A stretch of 64,000 nucleotides of DNA from Rostratula benghalensis (taxonomy: Eukaryota > Chordata > Aves > Charadriiformes > Rostratulidae). The notes below the pieces were generated by a model. It did not search any database. It was not told the DNA's origin and was given only the letters and a program-made list of their open reading frames with translations. The stretch is taken from the NCBI GenBank assembly GCA_013399305.1, contig VXAI01000049.1, forward strand, positions 4,550,275 through 4,614,274, read 5' to 3'. Of this stretch, positions 47,938 through 61,041 are shown in pieces; within the stretch, counting starts at the first letter, position 1, and every line of letters starts with the position of its first letter. A program made the translations under genes and the position numbers.

Positions 47938-50900
47938 TTTTACATGGTGAATGAAATTCATTAAAGCACAGCGTTTTCTGAACTCTCTAAGTCCAGAAGG
48001 TACCTGTGAACACACTGGAGAAAACTTGTTCCCTCTATGCTCTGAGGATGATTAATTCTCTACCTCCTGTTCATTTTGAAGTATATAAGGTGTTTGTGTA
48101 CACCTGTGTACTTTGTGCTATATAGGAGGTGTTTCAACTGTGAGCTGACGTTGGTATCTGACCGGGCACATTGCTGCATTTGGCTCTGCCACCAAAGAGG
48201 GGTGGAGGAGCCAAGAAGGATAGAATTGTAGTCCCTGATCTGCTGACTTGTTATTATTTGAGAGTGCAGTGTGTTAAGGGCTGCGTGGATGTTCATGGGC
48301 TCTGTGAGCATGGCATTTGTCTCCTCTTTGGAGCAGGGTCAGTAGTGAGTGTGTTCCAGCTGCAGGATCAGTAGAAAGTTCATGGTTTCTAGAAAGCCTT
48401 ACAGGATGGGATGTTAAAAGGATAAGAAACCAGTCTAGGATCTGCATGTCTGTGAAGAAGACATCCATCTGGGAACCAGAAAATCTGGCGTTTTAGCACT
48501 TTTTCTGCATGGCCTTGGGCCAGGGCATTTACCTCCCTGAGCTTAAGAAGCTGTGTGAAGTTTATAGGATCTTTGTGACAAGAGCAGTTTATATTACTAA
48601 AGCTCATCATTCACACCCATGAGTCAAGCTTCCCAAAAGCATGATGTTGGCCTATGAAGAGGGTTTTTTAATTGACTTCTTTTTGTTGTTGTTTTGTTCA
48701 TTGCTTTTTGGTTTGGAGGCCATTAGATTAATTTGGCAATATTCTTGAGGCTGTCCTTACTATTAGGAGAGCTCAAAACTTTTGAATTTAAGGAGTTAAT
48801 TGTGATGTAATTATGAAGAGCTTTAGGAAAAACACCAAATATAGCAATATGTGTGAATCCTGAGGATTGGCAAGTAGGAGATTAGTGTGGGAACCACAGA
48901 GGAATGTAGGCTTCGGTTCAAAGAGTTATTTTAAAGGAAAAATATTGAAAATCAAGTGTGATTAAAAACAATGTTTCTAATGAAGGACAAACCTCATCCA
49001 TTGTACTCCACTTGTGCCGCTTTATTAGTTGTTACGAAGTTATAGGGGTGCAGTGATGGTGACAACAAACCCAGGCAAGTAACAGAACAGATACAACTTC
49101 AATCTCTTCATTAAAAAAATGTTTCACGGGTGCACACAGCCACACAAAATGTATTTTCACGCTTACACATTTCAAGCATTTTTGAAAGTCACACAATTGT
49201 TTTGGTGATTTAAGTTCCAAATTGATGAAAATACAATGGGAAAGAGGGAAGAGCAACCTGGGAGGAGAGGAGCCAGGCTTTTCAAGGAAACATTAAAACA
49301 TTGCATTGATTGCTGTGAAAATTCATGCCAATTCCACCTCGTTTCTTCATTAAGTGTTTTAAAACAGTGCTTTCTTGGGTTAGTTCCTGCAGGCCTGACT
49401 TCAGGGACAGTGGTTTGAGGGACATAGGCCACTTTGCACTAAGTTATGCTGCTTCGCTGAAGTGCAGTGGCTCTGGACAAATGTTGATGGAAAAGAGAAT
49501 TTAAACCACTGAGTTACATCAGCCATTGAGTTCGAACTGCAACAGGTGGGTGTTTGTTATTTTGCAAATAAGTGAACTGAAATACTGAGTTCTGGGTCAC
49601 GATTTATGAGTTGTAAGAACTTCCTCTATGAGAAGGGTTTTGAATGAGCTCAGTTTCCATTTGGACATCCAAGAAAAATAACAAACTCTGACTTGCTAGT
49701 GACTACACCAAGTCCTGAGCAGGAACCAAAGCAAACTTCAAAACCTCTTCCTGAGACAAAGTCTTGTTGATTTTTGTTTTCAAAATATGTTTTATTTTCA
49801 TAAAGAAATAGGGTGCAGACGAAAAATATTAGATGAAATGTAATTGTTACTCTTTTGCCAGATGTCTAAAGTTTTGCAGTAAACCAACAAACAGTAATTT
49901 TAAAAGTTACTTCATGCCTGTTAGATGTGTTTATCTGGTGTATGGATAGGTCTTGGCATTTAAAAAACAACTTCAAACTGAAATGGGGGCTGACTATTGG
50001 TGTTGCGATCTTACCTGTCACTTTTTAAAGTAGATATGACACCAAATACAGTGAAGAGAATGACTCATAATAAAAATAGATCTCGATTAATTGTCATTTC
50101 CCGAAAGGAATTTACATTTGAGCAAAACAGAGTAAGTGAAGTAAGGTGAGATATACCTTTTCCCCACTGGCTGCTGGGATGTGTCTGTTTCCCCCATTAC
50201 TGTGTCTATTGTATTCAGGCATTTCCTCATCTCTTAAGCATCTCTCTGCATGGTGTTGAGCAAGTATTATCTCATAGCAGCGAAACTGAAGATCAAAAAT
50301 ACTATGTCACTTAACTAATGCCTGTGTGAATTCAGAGAACGTAGTCTTGCAGTCCCTACAGCAATCTTCCTTTTCCTTGCCACCTTTTTCCCCCCCTAAA
50401 ACTGAGTACTGAATGCACAGCTGAACACTCCTATATTACCTTGCTTGGCCAAACCAATAAATCCCCCAGATAGCTAATGACAGCGTGTTGGTAACCAGAA
50501 TTAAAATCTGACATGACAGTCATGCAGGAATATGACCACTTAATGAAATGCAGGCACTGCTGCCTAAGATAGCTCTGAAACTGGAAACTTGGTTCTAGCT
50601 TCCACTCTGCTGTAGATTTTCTATTTTTTCACTTTAGTTTTTAGGGAAAACTGAAAACTGTATGTTGTTTGGCATTTCTAGTAAAAGGCTTGTTAAATGG
50701 CTGTTCCACATAGAGATTTTTAATGAGAATTCAGGTATTAATACTGCCAAATATTTGAGATTGTCCTCCTTGGGGAAAGTTCTCACCCAGACTCCTTGAA
50801 GGTGTGATTAGGGCCTTGCAGAAGTAGCCTCAGAGGAATTGGTCTCTTGCGCAGCGACAGAACAAGCTGAGAAACAGAGGGATTTATCCGGCATAAGGAT

Positions 50901-52060
50901 TGTTTGCAGTTCAACCCTGCCATTAGCGTGTATTTGGTGTGGGACATGGTTTGTCCCCCTGTCTTGCTCCTCTGTGTCTTCTCTGCTCTTGGAGCCTCTT
51001 CCAGCTGGGAGCTTCTTCCCCTGCTAGTCGAGGAGGGTGGTGGTGGATGCTTATCCTTCTCTGAGCCCAGGGTGTGCTCTCCTGTCACTCGTCCCTCAGT
51101 GTGGCACACGTAGTGTTGACACAACAGGTTGATAAGTTTAAAGTTACCAAGCCAACAATCAGCATCTGAGTAGGAGCTTAAGAAAAGCGTGTTTTCCTTG
51201 ATTGTCTTTTACTCTTAAATAAATTTTATTTATTAGTGAAACTGCCTCCTTTGTACGGCGCGTTGGAAGAATTGCTACTCCACCTCGCTGTACAATCATT
51301 ATCACCATTAATGAGTGTGTTATTCTGTCACCAATATTAACCTAACAAAAGAAACAAATACCTGGCCCGTGCTGTGATGCAGGAGTCAGTAGTTTGAATT
51401 CTCACTTCTGTGAACTGTGATAAGAAACCCAGCTGAGATGGCCAGGGCATGCTTGGGTGGCTGCTTTTAGAGACACTCAACCCATGCAGACGTAAAATAC
51501 CCAAGCAGCTCTTCTTGCTGCTTGTGTGATAGTGCTTTTGTGAATGGTCCTTCTTTCCCGTCTTTTGGAATCAGCACCTCCCTGAGGATAAAACGCAGAG
51601 CAAATCAGTTAGGCACAGCAGAAGATGGGGCATTTTTACACTTTGCCTTTTTCATTTGGATTTGATGCCTTAGAAAAGCTGCTTAAAGGGTGTTACAACT
51701 GCTTTGATACGGACTCTTAATTATGAAAAGGTAACACCACTAAATAGTGTTAGGTGAAAAGAGCGCAGAGGGGACGGGCAACAGGAACCTTGACTACCAA
51801 TATGTCAAAGGGATGAGTCCAGAAAGACACACTTAGTGTTACAAATTTCTTGTGAAGCCCATGGCAAAGCTATTTTAGCGGCTTTCAAGAAAGGGATATA
51901 TGTCAGTCTTATTGTAGTTCCTTGAGGGAATAGACTTTGCACACAGAGGGGAGGAGAGACTGAAGTGAGGCATCTGTCATTTTCTTCCCGTGTTTATGAT
52001 CCCTTGAAATAAAGATGAAAATTAAAGGAATGTGTTTCTCTCCTATCGAGAGCTCTTATG
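47938..52060. other. Intergenic, no gene recognised
   Basis: Mixed to AT-rich DNA with short chance frames. The 51.2-51.4 kb stretch is complex and AT-rich, with an isolated CpG cluster (ACGGCGCG near 51256). Nothing supportable. Confidence 0.5.
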
Positions 52061-52149
52061 TTCTTCTTTAACTGGCCTCACACAGAAGATTTTTGGCTGG
52101 GTTAGCTGGTTGTAATTTTTGTGGTGTGCAGCTCTTGTTGGCTTCCCTT

Positions 52150-52410
52150 GTACCAAACGCTCACGAGCTGTTCCTCTGCTGTGGGTGGTATGAAGCAAAC
52201 AGCTGTGCGCGTGTTGCGCTGAATTTAATGCCCGTGGTGGTAAGAGCAGACTCGGTCGAGGAAGAGACTTCTTCTGCGATGTCATTAGCCTTGGGCTGAC
52301 GTACCTTATTAGCCACTGGAGTGTTTTGGTTACTGTGGCTATTGGTTCACCCCGCTATAACACCAGTGAGACCCAGGGACACCGAGTCGCAACAGTTACA
52401 AGGCGAGGTA
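52150..52410. other. CpG-enriched patch of unknown origin
   Basis: About 15 CpGs in about 260 bases by hand count, in an AT-rich setting. It could be a small orphan CpG island or a remnant of an inserted LTR. I could not identify LTR ends or flanking duplications, and open frames here (80 codons -, 68 codons +) mean little. Confidence 0.4.
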
Positions 52411-54110
52411 TGCAGTCACAACCTGCATCAACCTGATTTCAGCACAGCAAACACAAAACAAAAAGCTGTATATGACTTCTTAGCCTTTGTGCACATCTGC
52501 ATTATTATAAATGCTAATATAATTCCGCAATGATAAATAATTAAACAATTATGGTCATGAATCAATAAGTTTAGCACATTTTTTCATCAGCAAATTGTAC
52601 TGTATAAACAAGAAATATAAATTACCAAGTCTAATTTTCACTGAAAATTGTAAGCATTTTATATCTAATAATTAAAAAAGTATTAGGATTCAATGTAAGA
52701 TACTTAGAACTTTAAAATTTTCTAGTTTTAACCAAACACCATTAAATTGTCATGTTTTATGTTTCTGAATCTGATTAACATTTTGAGATCTGACTTTTGC
52801 AACCGTTCTCTTTGTTTTCCTCTGCTAGAACCCCCTTGTTCAACCTCTGGTTTCTCCTAAATACAGTTTATCAGCTTGAATCCAGCTTCAGTTGACCTCA
52901 TTATGTTGCCTTTAAGAAAATATAACATTAAAAGAAAAACATTCAAGTACCTTTCGTCTAAGATTTTGAAAGGTCTAGCTATTTTTATCACATATGAAGC
53001 ATTTTGCTGCAGAAGGTGCAATATGGAGGCAGGGAGAAGGGAAAGCTTTTACAACTATGTTTGCATCTAATTAGGGGTTGTAGGGTTGTCTGTAATCTTT
53101 CCTGCTCTCAGATCTTTGGCCTTTATAAAGAATCTATCACCCCAAATACTGGCATCTAGCTACATAATTTAAAAGTAATTTTGCCCTACACTAGAAGTAG
53201 GGGTAAAAAAATATGCATTTTCAGAGAAAAAAGCTGAATTTGGGTTTTTTTTATTTTTATTTTTTAAAGGTATGCATGCTTTCTATGATGAACATCCTGT
53301 GTAAACTAAGGATTAATACTAAGTTACTGCAGAAGACCTGTTCCTGACTGCTTGCTGTTGGTTTTCTTGGTGGTTGTGCTTAAACCCAGGGAAATACTTG
53401 ATCTCCTCCTGCCTTGCCTCTTGTGCTGTTGATGAAAACCCCATTTAGTCTTAGCCAAAGTGTGTTAGACCAGAACATTTGTAAAAACAGCAGTTTAAAG
53501 GTTGGGTTTAGTATCGCAGCACCAGATCTGAGGGGCATGTGTTGGCCCTAGGTGCCCATTTTGGTGATGGCAGGGACCTCTGGGACACTCTCCCTGTCAG
53601 CCAGGGCTCTGGGAGCCCTGACCTGCATGGTGAGCACCAAACCAGAGAGGGCTCATCCTCCTGGTATTAACTTAAGGCAGATCTGGTGGGGCTGGTTTGT
53701 TGGAGGTGTTGGAGTTGTGCTGCACCACTGTGCTGGGAAAGCTTCTCTTCGTGGGAAAATTCAGCGAGCCAATAAACGGCTGTTTATCTGAGTCCCATGT
53801 GTTTGGTGGTGTGAATGAGTCACGGCAGTGATCCTTTGTGGTGGCCCCATCTGCAGTTCTACAACTGCTCGAACTAAGTGAACCTGCCAAGTGACAAACA
53901 GGACGTGAAGAAGGTGACTCTTTGGAGTCCTGAGAAATCAGGAAGGGACTTTGGTGTGGTGTGGAAAGTGGTGTGGCCTGGGAGAGGCAGCTTTGCCAGG
54001 CACGGTGTGGTGTCTCATGGTCTGAGATCATTTTGCCTGGCTTTGTAATGGAAGTTGGTAGTTTTAGTGTGAGGGGCTCCATCCACTGAAGTGTTAAAGT
54101 TTATTTGCAG

Positions 54111-54140
54111 GGTTTTTGTTTTGTTTTGTTTTGCTTTTTT
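54111..54140 (+). repeat. TTTTG microsatellite
   Basis: About five TTTTG-like units with a terminal T-run. Confidence 0.85.
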
Positions 54141-55225
54141 CTGTTGAGACTAAAAGCCTCAGGAATCTCCACCAAGCTGGGAGATCAAGGACTTTTCCTC
54201 CCAGTTTTAATGCTTGCTGGCAAGCAATTAGTTATTTGTATTACAGAGAAGACTCACAAAGATAGTATGTTTAGAAATGTAAGCAAGTATTTTGCCTTCG
54301 GGAGGGAAAAAGAAGAAAATATTTTCTTCACCTTCTTTTCTTTATCTCCCTTTTTGTTTACCCTGTCTTCCTCCTTTTGATGACTAAGAGAAAGAAAACT
54401 GCATATGGAGTCTGAAGATCTTTACTTTGAGTTTTCCTCCTTGTGCTGCTGCATCTGCTCCCCTTCTTCTCGCTCTCCCAATGCTGTGTTTCCATTTGTG
54501 GGAATAAGTGTCTTTGCCTCTGATGCCAATGTCACTCTTCTTGTGGCAACCAGATTTTGTTTTACTGTATGGCTCTTAGCAACATGTTTCCTGCATTCTG
54601 CTCACTCTGCTGTGGAGTTCACACTTCCAAAGTCTAGAGCTATAGATTGCTCTGCTTTCACATAGATTGCTTTTACAAAACCACCTAAGCCAAACCTTGG
54701 AACACGTTTCCTTTTCCTCACGCAGAAATAGTGGTTTTGAGTTCCACTCTGAAGCAGGTCTCCATTGACCATCCTTGACCCCCGTGACTCCAGGCACCCA
54801 GTATTGTCAGATGCCAATACAAAATATTCACAGGAGGCGTTCTACTGACATTAACTGCATTTTTGTGTTAGGTGGGTGAAATGCCATGTATTAATTTTCG
54901 TGTTAAAATACCTGTATTTAAAGGTACTGATGTGATAAAAGCACTAAAAATTAAGTGGTAGGGTAAAGCTGCAGAAATTTCTCATTTACCTCTATGAGAA
55001 AATCGGTGGAACCTGTGAAGAAGTAGCATTGCAATCATATGTTTAGCATATTTATTTATTTTTTTTTAAGGTCTCCACATCTAAACCACTCAGATTCTAC
55101 CTATGAAACTGGATTACAGGATGCACAGCAGGTTTAAAAATATTTCAGAGATGTTGCTTTCATGCTCCAAATCCTTGAAAAGCCAAACACACTCACTTCT
55201 GAAACTAAATCTTGGTTTTCACTGT

Positions 55226-55244
55226 AAAAAAAAAAAAAAAAAAA
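55226..55244 (+). repeat. A19 homopolymer
   Basis: Uninterrupted run of 19 A. Confidence 0.95.
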
Positions 55245-58200
55245 GTTTAATAGCACATATGGCATAATTTCATGTGACATCTGTTTTGTAACAAACAATA
55301 TTTAGCTCACTTATTTGCTGAATGATACAGTACATGCTGCAAAGAAAAAGTCCAATGAACAGTTTTACATAGTTTGTAATATATCAATATTTATCGTGAA
55401 AGGATGCAAAACTTAAACATTTAAGCATGTTATTGATTGTAATATGCAAAACATTGATTACTGCATGCTGCCAATGCAAAGAAAGTCTACTGAATGCCTT
55501 ATGGGGTATGAAAATTAGGTAGATTTCTGAAAGAATAACTGATGTCCTCCCACTGGTGACATTTAGGCTTATGCCCCCTCAACCTAATTTGTGTCATCTT
55601 ATAGGAGACAGCTGTCAATATATTTAGGATGGTTTAGCTCATAACAGCAGAAATGGTGAGAGACTATTGGCTTAATTGCATGGAGTGATTGATTCTAATG
55701 GAAACAACATTTAGAAACTCAAAATGCACTTTCTGTTGGCAGATCTAATAGAATATCATAATGAATTGGAGCATCACGCATATACTGTACTTTCTGCAAG
55801 GACTACAAAAGGGCAGTCATGGGGTTTTATGTTGGCTTTTTTCTCTTTTAATTTGATTTTAATGTTTTAATTATTTGTTTAAATAATAAAACCAAGCCAT
55901 TGCAGAGACATAGTCGGACAGAAACCAAAATGTCAGAATGATGCTGAAACCACACACGGGTATGGAGATTGTCAAAGGAAGACTGTGTTCAGGTAAATTG
56001 ACTGAAGGCACTGAAATAAATGTTAGCATGCAGTGCTGTGAAATGGCACCAGGTTTCTGGGGCTGTGCCTGGTATCGCGATGCGATTTGGAAGGTTGTGC
56101 TGAAAGCAAACCCTGACTCACACGGGCGCTGCAGACCCCAATGGGTGATTTCAGTGCAGCCTCTCCCAGGAGCCACAGAGACCTTCTGGAAGCACGGGGG
56201 CTATTGCAGACCACAGCCACTGCTGGGCTGAAGGAAACTAAACTGGGGCTGGAGCTGGAGGAGAGTAAGGTCTCTGCTTTTCTGCTGCAACTTCTCACCT
56301 CCACATGTGTGGCCAGACCACTTTGGTTAGCCCCTGTGGTGGCTTGTGGGTCTAGGGGTGCCTGAATATATGGGCACAAAAGCCTGCCCGGCACTCTGGG
56401 AAGAGATGGCTTGGCATGGTCGGCTGCTCTGGTGTTGCAGAATGTGAACCTGCCTTGGCAGGAGGAAGGGAAGCCTGTGCCGGCTGTCTTTCCTCTGGGG
56501 TAGCAGCAAAAACTACCAAGCAGTTGCTCTGTGTTAACTCTTTTGTCCTCTGGCAGTTTTGCACAATAACCTCTCGCCTTTATAGACTTGGTCAAACGAA
56601 GTGCATCTGTCTCTAGTCCGAGATCTTTCTCTCTCTCTCCCCCCCCCTCTCTTTTTTTTAACCACTATGTAGGAATCTTCTCAGAGACATTATGCTCTTT
56701 CCTGAGTATCTGTACACAAAGTCAGGATTATAAAATCTTCTGCTTAACTGAAAATGCTGTGCAGTTCGGCCAGAAGCTGCTGGCATCGTTCTGTCTTTTT
56801 CTACTCCTTTAAGATCTAGAAACGTGTAGGTTCTAGGGGGATTAATATGTGGTTACAGATTAAATGCTTTTTCTCCCCCCCCCCCTTCCCCATAATTAGA
56901 AAGGTATGAAGAATCGGATGCAAGATTGAACAGTGTAAATCCTCCAAAATTAAAAACATTTCAGAACTGGAATAAATATTAATAAATTGGAGGCATAATG
57001 AAATGCCGTAGATACGTAAAGGGAAAAGCAAGCAGAAAAGAAGGGAAGATTTTTATAGACCTTAATTACAGCAGGGTTGTTAGTAAATTTACTGAATTGT
57101 AAATGTAAAAGATTCGGATGGCCTGAGTAAAACCACATATTTAAGCCTTCTAAATGAACATTTCTGTTTTTTGAGTAATTTGTACCATCTGTGTCAAAAT
57201 TCTGAGCCTAAGAAGAAAAAGCAGTGGAACAAATGTTGGTTCCATAAAACAGTCCTAGTTCATTGTTGAAATTGTCACACATTAACATTGCAGGCCATCT
57301 GGGTAGACAAAAGACTCTAACCAGATTGCTAAGATGATTTTATTGGTCTGGTATTAATCAGAATGTGGCATAATATTTAAGCAGAAAAAAATGATGAGGT
57401 GAAGTGGAGTGCCTTTAACTACCCTAACTGTGTGGTAGTTGCACAATAATCTTATTACACCATAGAGCACTGTGTTTCTAAGCAAAGATCCCCGTTCTGA
57501 AATGTAAATAACAAGCTATGTGATATTTCCAATTTATAGTTTAAAATAAAATATGAAACTTAAAGAAGTAATGACTGTTGGCATATTGCAATGTGGAGAT
57601 TTAAAGGCCACAGCATGGTTATATTAAATTGCGGTATACCCACAATCATGTTGGAATTAACTTTAATTTCTTTTTGTAACATTGTAAATCAGATTACACT
57701 TCATCTCAAAGAATCCAGAACTCGTGATTTACAATTGATTTTCTACATTTTGAGTCTCTACACAATGCAGCAGCTTGCCTTCTCTCTGGGATCTAGAGAT
57801 GAGGGTATGTATGTGCATGTACGTGTGGTGTTTGTTTTCGAAAATCCTCATCTGCTTTCTCGTCTTTCACAGGCAATTGGAATAGACTCTCTTTTTAATA
57901 TTCTCCATGATCTTGACTCTTTCTAGCTTTCTCCCCTGTGATTCTCAAAAAAACAGTGAGTGTTTTCATGCCTCTGTTCCCACTTTACCACCACTTTGAA
58001 AACCTTGTGGTTTTCAAATCCTGTGCCGAATCTGACCTTTTAAAATTCCTCAGCAAGTCCTCTGAACGTGCAGAGGCACCTCCAAGCACCACAGAGAACC
58101 TTGTCCTGGGGACATTTTACACTTTCTCTAATGAGTTTGCTGTGAAAGTTTCCTGCCTGATGCAAGGCAGGTGCTGGAGAACGCTGTGGAGCTGCAGGCA

Positions 58201-60793
58201 GGGCTGGTCCCTCCAAAATTGCCTTGGGATGGATGGACCCTGCGTTGCTCGGAGGACTGAGAGCCTGGTTGTGGTGGGAAACAGGAACTCTGTCACTAGG
58301 TTCAAGTGTGGATGTGGCCCATCTCTTGCTGGGGAAGGAGAGGATGGCTGCTGGGTTCGGATGATCCCAGTGCACAGCCGTTGCTGCCCTGGTCCTGCTG
58401 TGTTCCCAGGAGCAAGGGTCCTGTCTGTGCCTGTGAGGTGACTTCAATGCTCCCATGGCAAAGGCAGCTTTGGTGCAGGACTTGACTCCACTTGAGTTTT
58501 GTACAGAGGCCTAAGATTTTCCTATATGTGAAAGATTTCTGATTATTATATAGTATGCATTCTGTAGAAGCAGCTGTAGGATATTCCTGTGCCATTTTCC
58601 TGGCACAAAATAAATGGTTAGATGGTTTCTGTTGTGTAGTTTTCTGCTATGAAATTCTCTTTCCCAGAAAAAAAAAAAGGGGGGGGTGGGGAAGTTACCT
58701 CCCCTCTCCCCCATACAAAACTTGTATTAGAAAGAGATTTACATTTTCCAAAGTAATAGTATTTGGGTAATTAAACAGGCATGTAGTTAAATGGCACAGA
58801 TGCCAAAGTAATTTAGGATTTTTTTTTTTGCATTTTGACTTCTGTTTTAAATTATTAATCTGAGAGCAAGGTGAAAATGGGAGGCAAAGAAACTGTGAAA
58901 AAGGGATGATGTTATTCAAGGACTGGAGGTGGAAGGCAGGTCTAGCAGGAGGAAAATGAGGGTGAGGGTGATCAGACAGACTGAAACAGAAGGTTGGAAG
59001 GCAACATGTTTGGACTAGGAAGTTACTAAACATGTCCAGCATTTAGACACTAAAAAGGCTCCTGTTAGTGGTGGGGTTGTGAAGTTGGGGAGAGCTGTAC
59101 ATGGTCTAGGAGTCACCCTGGGGCCATGTAGGGCATTTGCTTTGTGCAAAACCTCTCCCTTGGGGAAGATCTGGAACCGGGTGAAACCAACCCAGCTCTG
59201 CAAGCTCTGTGGGTTGAGTTCATTGTCTGGGCAGGAGCAGACCCCTAGGAGAGGTCCTGGTTAATGTCCAAATATAATCTCTTTGAATTACGTGCTGTTT
59301 GGGCTTCAGATCTGTTCAGAGACGGGTGGCCCAAAGGCACATACAGTGAATTTGTCTCTTGCTGACCACAATTCTCTGGAAACACCTCATGGGCCAATGC
59401 TTCTTTGTGATGAACCAACAGTGTGGTCTGGAGAGGAGGTGGTCTTAACTGTGATGGAGAGAATATTTCTAATAATGAATACCTTGGGTAATTGTGTTGC
59501 TTGGTCTTCTAGTCATATGCTGCTTGGCACAAACTTTAAAGGGGATTTTCAAACTTCACTAGCAGTTTCTTTTTTTTTTTTTTTTACTCAGTTCTCATTA
59601 ATCTTACATTTGAATGTTTAGAATTGCTAAATACTGGTGTTAAAAGATGACTGAAATATTTGGGGTTTGATAAAAGGTTTTTCATGGATTTGCTGATTTA
59701 ATACAAGATTTATCAGCCATTGTTGTGGAGTTATAGAGTACAAGGTAAATTATATCTAATTGAACAAAACATTTGGGTTTGTCAGTTAGCATCACTGTGC
59801 TGGCCTGGTCCTTGATGACAGATAGCAATGGTGAGAAAATTGTGTTGCCGCAGCCACACAAGTTCTGCGGTATCAGCCACGTACAAGTGAAATGTGGATT
59901 AAAATGCTATTAACATAGCCAATTAAACATAGGCATAAACAAACCAGTTAAATCAATAATACTAACTGCTGTATTATAGAGCTGGTGCTTTGCTGTGGCT
60001 CACTTTTTCTCTCTGAGGATGGCCCAGAACAACAGACATGAAGCCAGGATGGTGCTTATGTTGATGGTGGGGTAATCGCTGCACAGCAAGGGCTAACCAC
60101 ACCTTCGTGGCATGAACACATCAAGGCCATATTGGGGGTGAAATATAATATTCTTTCCATGCTAAATCCAGTTTGGGCTCCCTTTCTCACTGTTAGATTT
60201 GACACATATTCTAGGTCTCATGGACTCTGTGTCTGTAGCTGCTGTAATTGGTCCCTGTGACTGACACATGAGTGTGGTTAAAGCCAGCAATGAGCATGGG
60301 CCATCTGAAAGGGGGATTTCATAGGGCATAACTAGGTTAGCAACAAAATAGAGGTAGTCTGCTATTTCACAGCAGAATGGTCACCTGTTCCCAAGTCTTG
60401 CATGTGGTTACCACATCCAGCACACCCATTACCCATTTCATGTTTCCTCTATTTTTTTTTTTTTTTTTCAGTATATATTCTTTTTCCCCATTAATACTCA
60501 CCTTGGTTTTGGGCACGCACATCTTCATCCTTGAGTTATGAAGACCCCAGTTTTCTGCACCTTTACTTCAAATATTTGTTAGTCCATTTTGCAGTATTTC
60601 AGAATCCTCTCCTCACCAGATTTTCTGCTTTAGATCAATATAAATTTGTTTATTTTCCTGTCAGACATAGAAACTAAACTCTGTATAAGTGTTCTTGTTT
60701 GGATTATGAAAGAGAGTGACCGTGGAATGAGAAAGTTGGAAGTGCTTTGAATTTTCCAGGTGTTAAATCTAATTTCTTTTCCTGGTCAACTGG

Positions 60794-60821
60794 CTTAATC
60801 CTTTAGTCTTAAAGGATTAAG
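60794..60821. repeat. Perfect inverted repeat, 11-base arms, 6-base loop
   Basis: CTTAATCCTTT / AAAGGATTAAG around AGTCTT. Confidence 0.95.
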
Positions 60822-60973
60822 TGCTACCTATAGCAGATCTCTTCCTGATGTCAAAAGATTTCTCTGGATGGCTGGTATCCTAAAGCCCAAAGCCAGCAAA
60901 ATCATTGCTCTGCAAAAAGTCTGTGTTGCTTTATTGAAACCCTCATTTGAACAGTGAGGTGAAGCATCAAGGT

Positions 60974-61041
60974 TCTATTTATCTCTTAGGACCACCTTCT
61001 TAAACACTACTCTATTTATCTCCTAAGACCACCTTCTTAAT
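60974..61041 (+). repeat. 37-base tandem duplication
   Basis: TCTATTTATCTC followed by a GACCACCTTCTTAA-type block begins at 60974 and again at 61011. The copies differ at a few bases, and the second fades after about 31 bases. Confidence 0.9.

Larger units (their letters stand above)
52421..60793. other. Intergenic, mostly AT-rich
   Basis: More than 8 kb without a supportable gene. GC-richer patches at about 53540-53780, 56080-56520 and 58080-58450 generate overlapping chance frames (up to 190 codons on the minus strand at 56023-56595). Simple sequence includes TTTTG units at 54111-54140, A19 at 55226-55244, C-runs near 56641 and 56876, and T-runs near 59569-59585 and 60452-60468. Confidence 0.5.

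Noticed and set aside
56023..56595. 190-codon minus-strand open frame
   Set aside because: A GC-rich patch with overlapping frames on both strands; no domain, no partner exons.
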